DNA of 64,000 bases from NCBI GenBank assembly GCA_026874595.1, contig CM049314.1, positions 29,277,729 through 29,341,728 of the forward strand, written 5' to 3'. Each line of letters starts with the position of its first letter. Positions within the stretch are counted from its first letter, which is position 1. Under the pieces are notes generated by a model, which saw only the letters and a list, made by a program, of their open reading frames with translations, was not told where the DNA came from and made no database searches. A program made the translations under genes and the position numbers. Origin of the DNA: Sipunculus nudus. Its lineage: Eukaryota; Annelida; Sipuncula; Golfingiida; Sipunculidae. This document shows positions 1 to 10,484 of the stretch, in pieces.

Positions 1-99
1 TATCATTTTATATACTTTGTTTAACCAGATTGTCATAAAATCATGTGTTGTGATTTACGCTATACATCTGAAGTTCCATATGGTAGATACATGTGATTT

Positions 100-155
<56 letters not shown>

Positions 156-463
156 ATAATTTCGATGTTCGAAGTGCAACATTAATACATAGATTGTACT
201 GGATGTATGTATCAAAACGATATAAATACTTTACTGTTCCTTCATTCACATGAGATTTGCAGTGAATGCGATGTGTTTATGCTATTATTTTATTTGTTCA
301 TAATATGTATGATTTTATTATAATCATATGTTTGTGTATAGATTTGTGTATATGATCTTATGTATTTTAATGTAAATGTATTTATTTGTATACTTTCACA
401 GGGCCTAGGGAATAACATAATTACTTCTGAACAAGTTACCCTTTATAAATATATATGTACTTA

Positions 464-511
<48 letters not shown>

Positions 512-899
512 ATGAAAATTAAGCGGAAGTCATGGCAAATAATTGATTTTTATTATAAAAGAAGAAGATATTATTGAAATATATGATATATTAACAATAC
601 ATCAGTTGAACACTGACGGTGAACCTTCAAATATATATATAAAATACATATCAACAATATACTGAATGTTCAAAACACTTAAAAAATCACATCTCCAGTT
701 TCTCATGAGATATCATAAAATGATGAATTAGTTTAACACATGATTATACTATTACTTATGTGATATATAACTTATGTATTGTACTATATATATAATAAAG
801 ATTCTGAAGATTTGCAAGTATTTCATTAAGTCTTGTGTGTATGCCCGAGTTGTAGTCTGCTGAGTAAAATATATCCCTATATCTATGTTGTATCTGTAT
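1..899. other. AT-rich gene-free DNA with two microsatellites
   Basis: No coding sequence is supported here. The stretch is strongly AT-rich and contains a CA/TA microsatellite at about 100-157 and a TA microsatellite at about 468-508. The short open frame across the first microsatellite only encodes a Tyr-Ile run from (TA)n and is not a gene. Confidence 0.6.
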
Positions 900-921
900 A
901 TCTATGCCTCGTATAGCTAAA

Positions 922-957
922 AATAGCCTGATGGGGCTTGCCCCGATCAGGGCTATT
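922..957. repeat. Imperfect hairpin (inverted repeat)
   Basis: The arms AATAGCC-TGAT-GGGGC and GCCCCGATCAGGGCTATT are inverse complements with one gap in each arm and a loop of about two bases. The hairpin sits at the edge of a GC-rich block that differs sharply from its AT-rich flanks. It could be a terminal hairpin of a transposable element or a chance structure. Confidence 0.6.
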
Positions 958-1282
958 GTGGTGAACCGGGGCGATAATCTCAGCCAGCTGTGAGCGCGTG
1001 TTACTGCACGTGTTTCGCTGTGAAAGTCCTTGTTACTGGACCACTGGCTATATAAGACCGCTGGCTACAAGGGTTGTTACCAAGGTTACGCACTGGATGG
1101 TTAAAGTCGGTCAGTTAACAGTGCACTGCAAACCGCTGGATGAAACAAACGCCCCGGCTCACCATCGTCTACCAATGCATGCGTTCCCGCCCGCTAGAAA
1201 AATGAAGAAATCGACCTGTGTCTCTGTGTTAACAAAAGAGCCACAACTGCGTCTAGGGCCGGGTAGGTATAGAAATTAGAAT

Positions 1283-1334
1283 AAGGCGGGGTCGGTAAGT
1301 ACGGGCCGGGTTGGTACGTACGGGCCGGGTTGGA
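1283..1334 (+). repeat. Short tandem repeat, GGGCCGGGTTGG core
   Basis: A 19-base unit, GGGCCGGGTTGGTACGTAC, occurs at 1303-1321 and restarts at 1322, with a diverged copy (GGGGTCGGTAAGTAC) just before. Diverged copies in inverted orientation are visible near 15545-15610, which suggests a dispersed repeat family. Confidence 0.6.
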
Positions 1335-2062
1335 AATGAGCCGAATGTAACTGTAATGTTTTTCGTGTCTGAGGGCTAGATCGACCTATTCTGCAGCCAT
1401 CTTTATAATTTTGTTTGTTCATAAAAAAATAAACCATGTTTCCGGTACATTTCTGATATTTTCCTAGCTCCTAGGACTATTCACTACTTAATATCGCCCT
1501 TTAAGGTCGAATCATCGTCAATAATCATGAAAATTACATTATTCTGAAAAACATCTGGTTTCATAGATGATTGCTATATCTATCTTTTCACAAAAACACG
1601 TTCCTGGGGTTATATTGTATCAGTTAGATAAATAAGTATTTTATTTCAGATGTTAACCCCACGTGGGCTGCAAACAGGACCAACTGTCAGATCGGCGAGA
1701 GTGAGCAGCGTGTCAGTTACTTATTGGTTAACCATGCCGTCGTGGCATTAGGCAAATTGGCACTAATTAATACAAACACGTCCCCGTATACGCCTAACCC
1801 AGAAGTAAACTGTACATCGTACTCCTCGAGTCGTCGAATAATGTCTTTGTCACTGCCGTAAAATATGTTAGTGTCACCCAATAATGGTCCTGGCACCAAG
1901 AATATACCCAGAAATATGAATTTACCGATTGTTATTTCTGTAATATTGACCCTTCTATACAATATAACATTTTCTTACAGGGTCCATCATTACATCGCCA
2001 AAACAATTACCGAATACATCGTTCCTTCCTATATAATATACACTATCATCAAACTGAACGTC

Positions 2063-2965
2063 ATGGGTCGAAGAAAAAAGATTAGAATCAGCGAAGATAA
2101 AATTCGCTATTTGAATGAGAGACAGTCACATACAGCTGTTCACAAGATTCCTGTGTCCGTAACGAAACTACACAGAGATGACGATTCTGAGTCGTCAAGT
2201 GACGAAAACATGGAATCAGTACACCCTGAAGTTCCAGAATCAGTCAGCTACCCTCTGTGGCAGTGCGGCCAACTTGCTATGTTGTTGGCTACCGCAGCAG
2301 TGTGTGCCATATGCCGTAAAGGAAATTTCTCGTTAGTAGAGGATGTAGATAAACGCAGAGGGTGGTGCAGCGATATGGGACTGCGTTGCACGAATGAATT
2401 TTGTGAAAGGAACGCGGCACCAAGTTACACGACCACGTCTCCTGCTAACAAATTTTGCGAAGTTAACCGCGCCGTAGTCTTAGCTATGAGAGCGATCTGT
2501 AAAGGAAGAGCTGCCGCAGCACGATTTAGCGCGTTTATGATCATTCCTCCTCCCGTTTTATCCAACAGCTGGTTACAACATTCCAAGGTACTCTCTGAAG
2601 TGACAACTGAAGTGTGCGACAAACATCTATCGGAGGAAGGACGATCATTGAGGGGACAACCCGACTCGGCTGACTGCACGGTATCGGGGGACGGCAAGTG
2701 GCTACGGCGTGGCATGTCATCAAAGATCGGTATAGCGAGCGTTATCAGTAAAAAGACAGGCCAAGTGCTGGACAAGGTGATCATGTGTAATCACTGCAAA
2801 ATGTGTGCCCAACACGAAAATTATGACAAAACATCGCTAAAATATTTGGATTTTATGGCTGACCATCTCGAAGAGTGCCCCATGGACCATGAAGGCAGTG
2901 TCTCATATATAATTGTGAGAGTGAGAGACAAGTTGTTAATTGGATTAGGGCATATGGTAGTTTGA
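2063..2965 (+). pseudogene. Mutator-like transposase domain protein, 3'-truncated
   Basis: This frame encodes about 300 residues resembling the Mutator-like transposase domain protein family of animal genomes. The N-terminus is basic (MGRRKKIRIS). A Cys-rich middle contains GWCSDMGLRC and NEFC. The strongest match is the DGKWLRRGMSSK segment followed by SKKTGQVLDK, then CNHCKMC, then a His and Cys before DHEGS. In the family the protein continues well past this point with a GSS..ME segment; here the similarity stops abruptly near 2900 and the frame runs about 20 unrelated residues to a stop. I chose the ATG at 2063 because upstream codons look like AT-rich non-coding sequence ending in a possible splice acceptor (TTCTTACAG). 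It is probably a broken DNA-transposon gene. A domesticated short form or a missing downstream exon is possible but less likely. Confidence 0.7.
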
Positions 2966-4003
2966 ATGAGAGCGCAGAGTAAACAGAGTGATCGTTCTTA
3001 TCAGTCACTTCACACCTGACGCGTGCCCCGGCGCGGCAGCCCATGACCTGATTACCGATGACCGGCCCCTCGGCCCAGTAATCTCCGCCTACTTTAGTTT
3101 GACAGTTCTCCAGTTGTCATGATGCCTAACAAAATCCCTTTTTAACATTGATAAACCATTAAATTTTATAATTTATATATTGAAACCGATTCTCATCAGA
3201 ACATTTAGTGAAAAAATACAACTGTCACTTGCGCTTATATCCCTGTTTTCCACTAAAAACGAAATTTCTCTTCCCAAACAGTTTTTGGCCGTTTTCTCAA
3301 AACAGTATTTCAGGAGACTGAACGTTCTTCAAAGCGATGTTTCTCAAAAACCATCAAATATAGAGTCTTCAAATTTTGAATATAGGTAAATCAACAATTA
3401 AGTATTCTAAAATGGGATTTTTTTCTTTTTCCTATGTCGTTTTTAGGATAGTAGAAATACGTTATTTAAACAAAATAAGTATTGTAAACATCACACAATT
3501 TTTTAAATTTTAAATTTCATTATGAAAAAAGCTTTAAATATATAACCAAAAAAACGCCTGGAGATATTTGTATGTAGTTTCAAATGATACTATTTCCACA
3601 CACATACCCTATGCCAATTTTGAGATATATCCAATTAAATAAAATTATTTTAAATCATTTCAAGTTTTAAATTTTCATAGTGGACACTGTTACACTTTTT
3701 AAATATACCTCATCTGATAGAGAATTTTCTGAGGATTCTAAATATATATACATCACTATGTCTAAAATTATTATTTATATGAATTCTAAAGCTAAATTAA
3801 CCCAAGGTTGTTTGACGATGATTAGACCTTAAGACATGTCATGTGTGATAGGTTTTCACCTTATTATAACTTGTTTTCATTTTTAACTTGGTTTCACTGT
3901 TGCGTTAATAATCGCTCTAAATTAACAAAACAGGAAGAAATTACTAGGAATCAAACCGTTACGTCAATGTAACATCTCCAAGCAGGCCGTTACGTCAGTG
4001 TAA
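2966..4003. other. Gene-free AT-rich DNA
   Basis: I see no supported gene. Around 2980-3100 there is a short GC-richer patch next to the transposase break point. The rest is AT-rich with only short, featureless open frames. Confidence 0.5.
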
Positions 4004-4004
4004 C
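3956..4004 (+). promoter_or_regulatory. Two direct repeats containing TTACGTCA (CRE-like)
   Basis: The 18-base motif CCGTTACGTCARTGTAAC occurs twice, starting at 3956 and 3987. Each copy contains TTACGTCA, the reverse complement of TGACGTAA, which resembles an ATF/CREB-type site. No promoter or gene start is evident nearby, so a regulatory role is inference and it may just be part of a repeat. Confidence 0.25.
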
Positions 4005-4212
4005 CAGGCTATTGGGCTCATAGGCCTTGGTCCTGGGTTGCTTGGTGAAACACATAACATTGATACATGTGTGTGTGTGTATATATATATATGTGTGTGT
4101 TAAAACACTTGAAATCGTCATCAATTACAGCTGATAAAGCCAGTCTTTAAGTTTTTGATTATATTCAAGCTTATTTACTTACAATATCCCCTCTCTCTAA
4201 GAAATATTTAAC
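4004..4212 (+). repeat. Dispersed repeat, copy 1 (inverted partner at 15298-15497)
   Basis: The segment from ATTGGGCTCATAGGC through ACACTTGAAATCGTCA, ATTACAGCTGATAAAGCC and CTTATTTACTTACA matches the reverse complement of 15298-15497 over about 200 bases with moderate divergence. A GT/AT microsatellite (about 4069-4100) interrupts this copy. No coding capacity is visible, so it is a non-autonomous dispersed repeat of unknown class. Confidence 0.65.
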
Positions 4213-5365
4213 AATGACATGAAAATTGATATAAACAGCATTACAGATCGCAGTAAAAAAAACACCTACTTACCCAGGTACACGATGAATTTAACTGTAA
4301 CATTTCGAAGTAAGTGTTACATCCATTCCTGAGATATTTGATATAAGATATAACATTATCTATGTCACGTTATCTATGCACAAAATGGAAGAAATTAAGC
4401 TACAAGTATATAATTACTTTTATTCTACTTGTTGGTTTTCAAATTATTATTTTACAATGTTTTAGGTATGAACTGAAACGTGAATATATATTTATGTTGT
4501 AGGTGAATTGCTTTTGACAATATAAAGTGTCTGTGAATAAAATTACTCAAGGGACCAAGATCATTAATTGTTTCATTCTGAATATGAAAGGCTTTAGTGG
4601 AGAGGCTACTTGTATGTTATTTATTTTTATTAAAGTAGCCGCTTCACTCCTTGTCTGCGTGAATGAGGGTGGAAGGGGTCGCTTTCATTTTGTTTATAAA
4701 TCCCGTGCTCCCTATATATGCATGCTATACACAATGTCGACCAACAACTTTTCACGAACTCATATAGCCTCTTGTTTTCGTGACAACCAATAATGCGTTT
4801 GATATGCCAAATATCAAATAGTCAACTTCATACAGCAATTATTGGCCTGGTCTTATTTATTATTAAACCTTTGTATCATATATATCAAATGTCTCTGGAA
4901 ACAAACAAAACTTTTGCGGTTGTTTCGACATTTATTGGTGGAATATGACGCAAGCTGATACGTGTAAACTGTGTGACATTGTTTATAAAAAAAGAAAACC
5001 CATCTTTCACAGAATCATAGATGAAGCTTCCAAATTATGTAACAATCTGACGCATGTGCACTCGCCTTGGCTGCGGCAGCACACGAAACTATTTAAACCT
5101 TTATTATCTTCTTGTAATTTGTCGTTATTGTGCTAGTATTGTTGTTGATAAATTAATAAATTGAGCATGAGAGACAGACTGTAGTGTAGGTTACTTTGTG
5201 TACGTTTCTGGTCTTTATATTATAGGTATACCTGCAAATACTGAATGCTTATTATATATTCGTGAACTGCTGGATGGCGGAAATATTTTAATCACAGTAA
5301 ATATTGAAAGAATGTGAACTTTTTGCTATAACATTTGACATGGTTTACTATCCAAAGAAAACAAA
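4213..5365. other. Gene-free stretch
   Basis: The open frames at 4527-4793 and 4945-5136 are under 90 codons and show no domain, codon pattern or splice context that I can defend. Confidence 0.45.
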
Positions 5366-5920
5366 ATGTGTTCTGTTCAAAAGGATACAGCAATTAAACA
5401 AGAAAACGTTTTCTTGAATATAATAAATAAAAGGGGCAAATTTATCTCAAACTTTAATGTTCTAATGTCTAATTTTTTATGTCTATCAAAAAGGGTTGTA
5501 CATAAGTTATTTCATTCATTTCGTTACTCCTTTAATGGTTGCCAGTCCTGGATAATTCAGCGTCAATTTAAAGAGAAAATATGTACATCTTAAAGCAAGG
5601 ATTTGCGTCATATTTGATATGGTCTTGCTGGGTCTTCATCTCTTCATAACCATTGCACGTTTTATCACTTTGTATGCACTAGGTATACTGTTGAGAATAA
5701 TACTGTACGGTTCTTAGCTAAAAATAATCTAAGTATACATCTCAATTTAAGATATATTGAAAGTAAGATGGATAAATATGGAATGTGTTGTGACACTGTT
5801 AATCTAAATACCTTAAAGAGTCACTACAAAAAGGAGTCAAGGTCTGTAAGCATAGAACTAGTAACAGAATTAACTGATTGCAAAAATGGAATAAGAAAGT
5901 CACACTTAACAATCGAGTAA
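5366..5920 (+). pseudogene. Probable non-LTR retrotransposon 3' fragment (reverse transcriptase C-terminal region)
   Basis: The translation contains the pattern VLMSNFL, then FHSFRYSFNGCQSWI, then (after stops) SSLHNHCTFYHFVC and NTVRFLAKNNLS. Together these follow the order seen downstream of the reverse transcriptase in CR1/jockey-like LINE proteins: a conserved S-Y/F-x-GCQ-W block, a Trp-poor linker, then a leucine- and asparagine-rich tail. Two or more stop codons break it (one directly after residue CTS at about 5591). No reverse transcriptase core was found upstream, so it is a 5'-truncated, dead copy. The call rests on recognition of family pattern, not on an alignment. Confidence 0.45.
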
Positions 5921-6288
5921 GTGTATGTGCTGATTAATGCGTTTTCTCATAATGAGGGGATGTCTTTGGACTAAATGGTCTAATACCTGTATTTCTTTGT
6001 TTTTTTCGTTGTATACAATCAATGTACTCTTTGTGGAACGATAAAGACATATATATATATATACATATTCCAAAGACACAAAAATTGAGAAACATTATAA
6101 AATGAATAAGTAAAATCATGAAATATTTTTTTTCCTAAATTAAAAATATTTCCTAAATTCAAATAGGCTATCATTTCTTTTCGATAGATTCGTGGACACA
6201 CCTGTAAAAAAAGTTGTACCATAAATATATAGAGTAAATTTCGTATCAACGAACCTCTAAAACCCTTAAAAGAAATCAATCTACGAGC

Positions 6289-6366
6289 TTGCGCCATTGC
6301 TTCATAAGATAGAGCCGCCATCAATGTAGCACTCAATAAAATGAAGGTCGGTTCAATCGAACTCAT
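6289..6366 (-). CDS. Signal-peptide-like first exon (copy 1)
   Basis: On the minus strand an ATG at 6366 opens a peptide starting MSSIEPTF with a hydrophobic core ILLSATLMAALSY and the end EAMAQ, a plausible cleavable signal peptide. The paralogous segment at 31971-32048 encodes MTSIQPTF, LLLSATVIAAV and EAMGQ. Most substitutions between the two are conservative, which suggests a coding history. Directly after the shared peptide the other copy has a GTATGT donor, while here the frame continues (ARRLISFKGF and onward) to about 6019 with no strong donor at the equivalent place. The second exon was not found, so the mature protein is unknown. Loss of the donor would make this copy a pseudogene. 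Confidence 0.4.
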
Positions 6367-6862
6367 GTTGTTTTGGCAATTTTTATAGACGAGAGTATTT
6401 TTTTTTTATCGCAAGGAAGATTTTATATACAGTATGCCATGTGTCATATATGGGAAATCACAGCTGGATGGTCATAAATAGTTTATATTCGGATTTATGA
6501 CTCTCAAGGTGCTTCGTAAATAAAACAAATAACACCCTTCAGCATTAAACAAATGAAAAGGCTGCTTATGTTAACAGACCAGTCAAGAAAAACGAGAGAT
6601 AATTCTGAAATTTAGTATGAATTGACAACTGACAGTTCAACGTCGCTCCTGTGTTGTTATTGAAAATTGTTTATTGACATTGAACTTGAACCAGAAACAA
6701 CATAGGTCTATCAGTGACCTTATTCATCAGTCGCTTCACACGTGCCACCATTCAATATGGCCACATTTGATATTTCCATAATGGAGCTGTGTCCTTTTTA
6801 AACCAAGAGAATAACACACTGAAATATCCACAATTCAGACGGGGTATTACAATTGCACATTA

Positions 6863-6863
6863 C

Positions 6864-6920
<57 letters not shown>

Positions 6921-6937
6921 CATACATATATATAAAT
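6863..6937. repeat. (AT)n microsatellite with CATA interruptions
   Basis: A long TA dinucleotide array with CATACATA interruptions. It falls exactly where similarity to the partner duplication (near 32900) ends. Confidence 0.9.
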
Positions 6938-7560
6938 GTATATTAAATAGGGCGTAGCTAGTGACGTTATGACCATCTTTGGTGTGCGAGCCATCACGTC
7001 ACAGAGGACAATCCAAGGTTTATCGGGGAACGGGGTTTTGGGGCATGGTTTATTCTTATACTCAAGAAAAGCATAAACGTTACCCACGTGCCCTTTCCCT
7101 GAAAGATGTTAGTTATCAAAATTTTATCGGAGAACGGGGCTTTTTGGGGCGTGGTTTATTTTTATAGTCAAAAACAGCAATACTACGATGTAAAGGGTCT
7201 TTTTCAATTTTTGTTAAGTTATTCCAAGGAAAAACACAGGTTTAATTAACATTCCATTTTACCAAATCAGGACAGGGTTCCGCGCAGGGTTTGCGTCCCA
7301 ATATTGGGCACATGAAATAACATATTTACATATTGTAAAGAGTTCTCTGTCTTTGCTTGACTGGTCTGTGTACTTATCCGGCCTCATAATTCTTTGTTAA
7401 TATGCTCTTCCATATTTCTAGAAGGACCTTTAGAGTCCACAATACGAATATTGAATAATCTATGTTAATACAGCAGGTGCGATTTCTTATATTTAGGCAC
7501 ATGTCATAGTGTATATAAAATCTGCCTTGCAATCCAAGAATATATATATCGTGGGTTAGA

Positions 7561-7615
7561 TCGTGGGTTCGAATCCCACTGGCAGTGAACCACTTTTCTG
7601 TGTCTACCCTTTCCA
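7561..7615 (+). repeat. tRNA-derived SINE fragment, copy 1
   Basis: This 55-base segment matches 7876-7930 with only three differences. It contains a perfect RNA polymerase III B-box, GGTTCGAATCC, in a T-arm-like context (TGGGTTCGAATCCCA). The 5' part with the A-box is missing here, and AT-rich sequence follows. It is a truncated SINE copy, not a functional tRNA gene. Confidence 0.65.
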
Positions 7616-7809
7616 TATATAAAACAAGGAACCAGCATGGCTATTCATACATCTATATATATATATATATATTATATGCCGTACACCAAATAAAGCCATC
7701 AGTTCTCCCTGCTGCATGCAAAAGTCGCCGTGCCGACACGTGTAGTGGGTGAGACTATGACTTCACTACCATGACGTCACTTCGCTTGTTCCTATAAAAG
7801 TGTACAAAT

Positions 7810-7928
7810 ACACAGGGGGGTTGGGGATCTGTCAAGGCCAAGAGGACTAAGGCAGCCGCACCGGAAATCGGAAGATCGTGGGTTCAAATCCCACTGGCAG
7901 TGAACCACTTTTCTGTGTGTTCCCTTTC

Positions 7929-7930
<2 letters not shown>
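7810..7930 (+). repeat. tRNA-derived SINE, copy 2 with (AT)n tail
   Basis: The order GGCCAAGAGGACTAAGGC (A-box-like, as in class II tRNAs such as tRNA-Leu or tRNA-Ser), then CCGGAAATCGG (variable-arm-like), then TGGGTTCAAATCCCA (T-arm and B-box) indicates a SINE head derived from a Leu/Ser-type tRNA. The last 55 bases match the copy at 7561-7615. A long (AT)n array (about 7931-7978) begins at the end of the shared segment, as expected for a simple-repeat SINE tail. The final acceptor pairing of a functional tRNA is not evident. Confidence 0.6.
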
Positions 7931-7980
<50 letters not shown>

Positions 7981-8169
7981 ATTAGGCGTTCAGTGCTGAT
8001 GTGTTATAGTTCCATTATAGTCAATCGAACCTACAGACAATTTTCTGTGCAGAAGGAGATCATTAAGAGTTTTTCCTTAAGTTACCTCTACTCTCATAAG
8101 GAAAGTTTATGTGGACTGGTCGATATTCTTGAAATTCTAGACAAGAGTCCATTAGCTGGGGAGTGGAGT

Positions 8170-9595
8170 TAACAAATCATGTTATTGTAACTGTAAATAC
8201 TAGCTATCGTGTATTAGCATATTCTAAATATATAAGCGCATGCACACTGACATAGTATTATACTGCAATACCAAAGTTTTCATTATTTATTATATTTTTA
8301 TAATTCATTCCTAAACTTCTGCTTATAAAGATAAGCTTACTGGACACTAGTTCCAAGAAATGTCTCACCTGTCCTTCCAGGTTAACACACTCTCTTGACT
8401 GAATGCCAGTAGTGGGTACCTGGTACATCTGCCATACCACTTGTTAACAAAACTAAGCTCGATAACAGAATGTATTTAGCCAAGTGTTTTGCGAGTGTAA
8501 ATCCTTCAGATCTTGAAGGATTGATGGATCGCCGGTACGAAAATATTGCGGGACATAAGCGTGGAATAACTATATAACAACTAGACCAATCGTCATGTTT
8601 TCGTGGGAGAGACTTGTTAGAGTTTTCTTTGGAAGAAGGCATTTTGCTATTATTACTATTATGTGAAGAAACTATATAACAACAAAGCTATCTAGACTGA
8701 GGACATGAACCTGAAAGTGAACATATTAAAACGATGTAACAAAATGCAATTTAATCTGCAAACTATGTTTGTCTGGATGGGGCGCCAAAGAATGAAGGAC
8801 AGTCGTCAAACAGTATCAACTTTAGTAAATGACCAAACTGGAAAAAACACAGATGTAATATAAATTTAATAGCAGAGGTTATCCAGTTTTTGTGTATTTA
8901 TGAACATCCATTTAGAGGGGAAAAATAGTGATTTTGTCAAACTGAGTGACAGACCATTAGGACTCCACCTCAGCCAGTTCGAATACACTTTGAAGATAGA
9001 CGAAAAACTTTTAGTCAATTTCTAAAAACGCTTTTTTATTAATCAGCAATAATGCATGAGTTAAAGGATTAAAATAATTAATTGAAACGATGAGGAATAT
9101 TGCACTCCATAAGGTCATTTTCATACAAAGATAGCAGACATTCCTTAGTTTACATTGAAAAGGGAAAGCAAGGGAAAAAAAGGGAAATATCTCTGTAGTG
9201 GTTAGTTTTGTGATGGGAGGAAAATCCACGAGACACGGGGAGTTATGCCTGCTGCATAGGAATAAGATTTCATCTCCTATATAGAACCGAATCTCCATGA
9301 ATTGGAGGAACGTTGACTGGTGTGTGTAAATGTGAAAATGGTGTGCTAGGAATATTCATGAAAGGTTTAGGAGGGAAATGCCATATGAGTACTGTTAACC
9401 GACAGCTTTATTTGGAAGTTGTATTTGTCATTAGAGAAAACGAAGATTAAGAAAAATCTAATTACATCTTCATTGAACTGGACGAATATGTTCGCCGTCC
9501 AAAACCTGGGCGATTATATGGAGAAAAATACTCATACGTCACTTGAACATCGTTTGATTGGTGATCTTTTAAGGACAATTGCCACTCTCAAAAAT
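8170..9595. other. Gene-free stretch
   Basis: Only short open frames with no recognisable features on either strand. The partner duplication does not show a clear match for this part, so it lies in a gap of the duplication alignment. Confidence 0.45.
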
Positions 9596-9599
9596 CGTT

Positions 9600-10480
9600 A
9601 GAGTCTGGTTGTCTTCCTGAAGGCAAGTAAAGGAGCTGGCTGTGTAGCTGCTGTGTAGGTAGAATCTGATGGTCTCTTGAAATAGTTGCTTAATAAAAAA
9701 AACGATGTTTGAGGCATACTGTGTAATCAAAATTCTTTAAGTTCTAAAACGTTCTTTTAGAAATGTTTCAGTCTCGAGATTTAGATGTCATGGATGGTAT
9801 TGAATTTATGAGTATCTTTAACAAAATATCAACGACACTTCTCGTTCTGTCACGTAAGATGTTGATGACTTTGGTGTGCGCCTTCATCAAAACTGAGACA
9901 CAAGTTATCTTAGCATCTTAAGGGTAATGCTGTTCTGAGCTCAGTTTGCCAATCAATTTCTTCGACATTACAACAGAACTCAGACTTCGCTATCATTCTA
10001 TGCAGTTGCTTTGAGGGAATAAATGCAAGAATTGGAGAGCGAAACTGCAAATTGCTGAAGTCACTCTCCGAACTGTGGCTGCAAAAAGCGGGAGTTCCTT
10101 CAAGTATAATGCATTCAAGACTTTATCAAACTCATTGGCCTGGATCCGAAATGTTCTCTCTTTAGAGATATATTTATATCAACCTATATTTATCGAAAGG
10201 AACCTGGGGATATATGTGTTATGCCATATTATATGCTTATTTTGAGATTCCTCTTTATACACAATGACCAGAATTTTTGCCCCATACACACGTTCCTTCC
10301 TTTACACCCAAGAGCGATTTAGTATTGTAGAGATTTTTCTACACGAGTGCACGATATCTTTGAATGTCATTGCGGTGTTAAGAACATTTGCGGATGAAAA
10401 CGTAAGATTCAGCTATATTGACTCTTGTCAAGAAATTAAAAATTGTGCTTTTGTAATCAATTCACAATAGTAAACTGGCA
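9600..10480. repeat. Conserved blocks shared with 38265-39140
   Basis: This part of the duplication is the best preserved outside the signal exon. Shared landmarks include TCTGGTTGTCTTCCTGAAGG, ATGTCATGGATGGTATTGA, TCTTAAGGGTAATG, ACTGTGGCTGCAAAA, CATTCAAGACTTTATC and AAGAACATTTGCGGA. Both strands have stop codons in different places in the two copies, so I cannot assign a protein. It may be untranslated or intronic sequence of the duplicated locus. Confidence 0.6.
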
Positions 10481-10484
10481 ATTA

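Larger units (their letters stand above)
900..1380. other. GC-rich block upstream of Mutator-like relic
   Basis: Base composition shifts to GC-rich, CpG-containing DNA for roughly 480 bases. A 93-codon frame at 998-1279 (+) has no motif I recognise. The block begins with a hairpin and ends in short direct repeats. It may belong to the mobile element whose transposase relic lies just downstream, but no link such as shared terminal repeats could be shown. Confidence 0.4.

Noticed and set aside
1717-1962. Minus-strand 81-codon frame with a hydrophobic start
   Set aside because: It overlaps an equally plausible plus-strand exon-like frame and has no homology or splice support.
6860-8172. Open frames with long Tyr-Ile runs at (AT)n arrays (also at 17-253, 29189-29467, 37184-37417 and 62620-62841)
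   Set aside because: They are translations of dinucleotide repeats.
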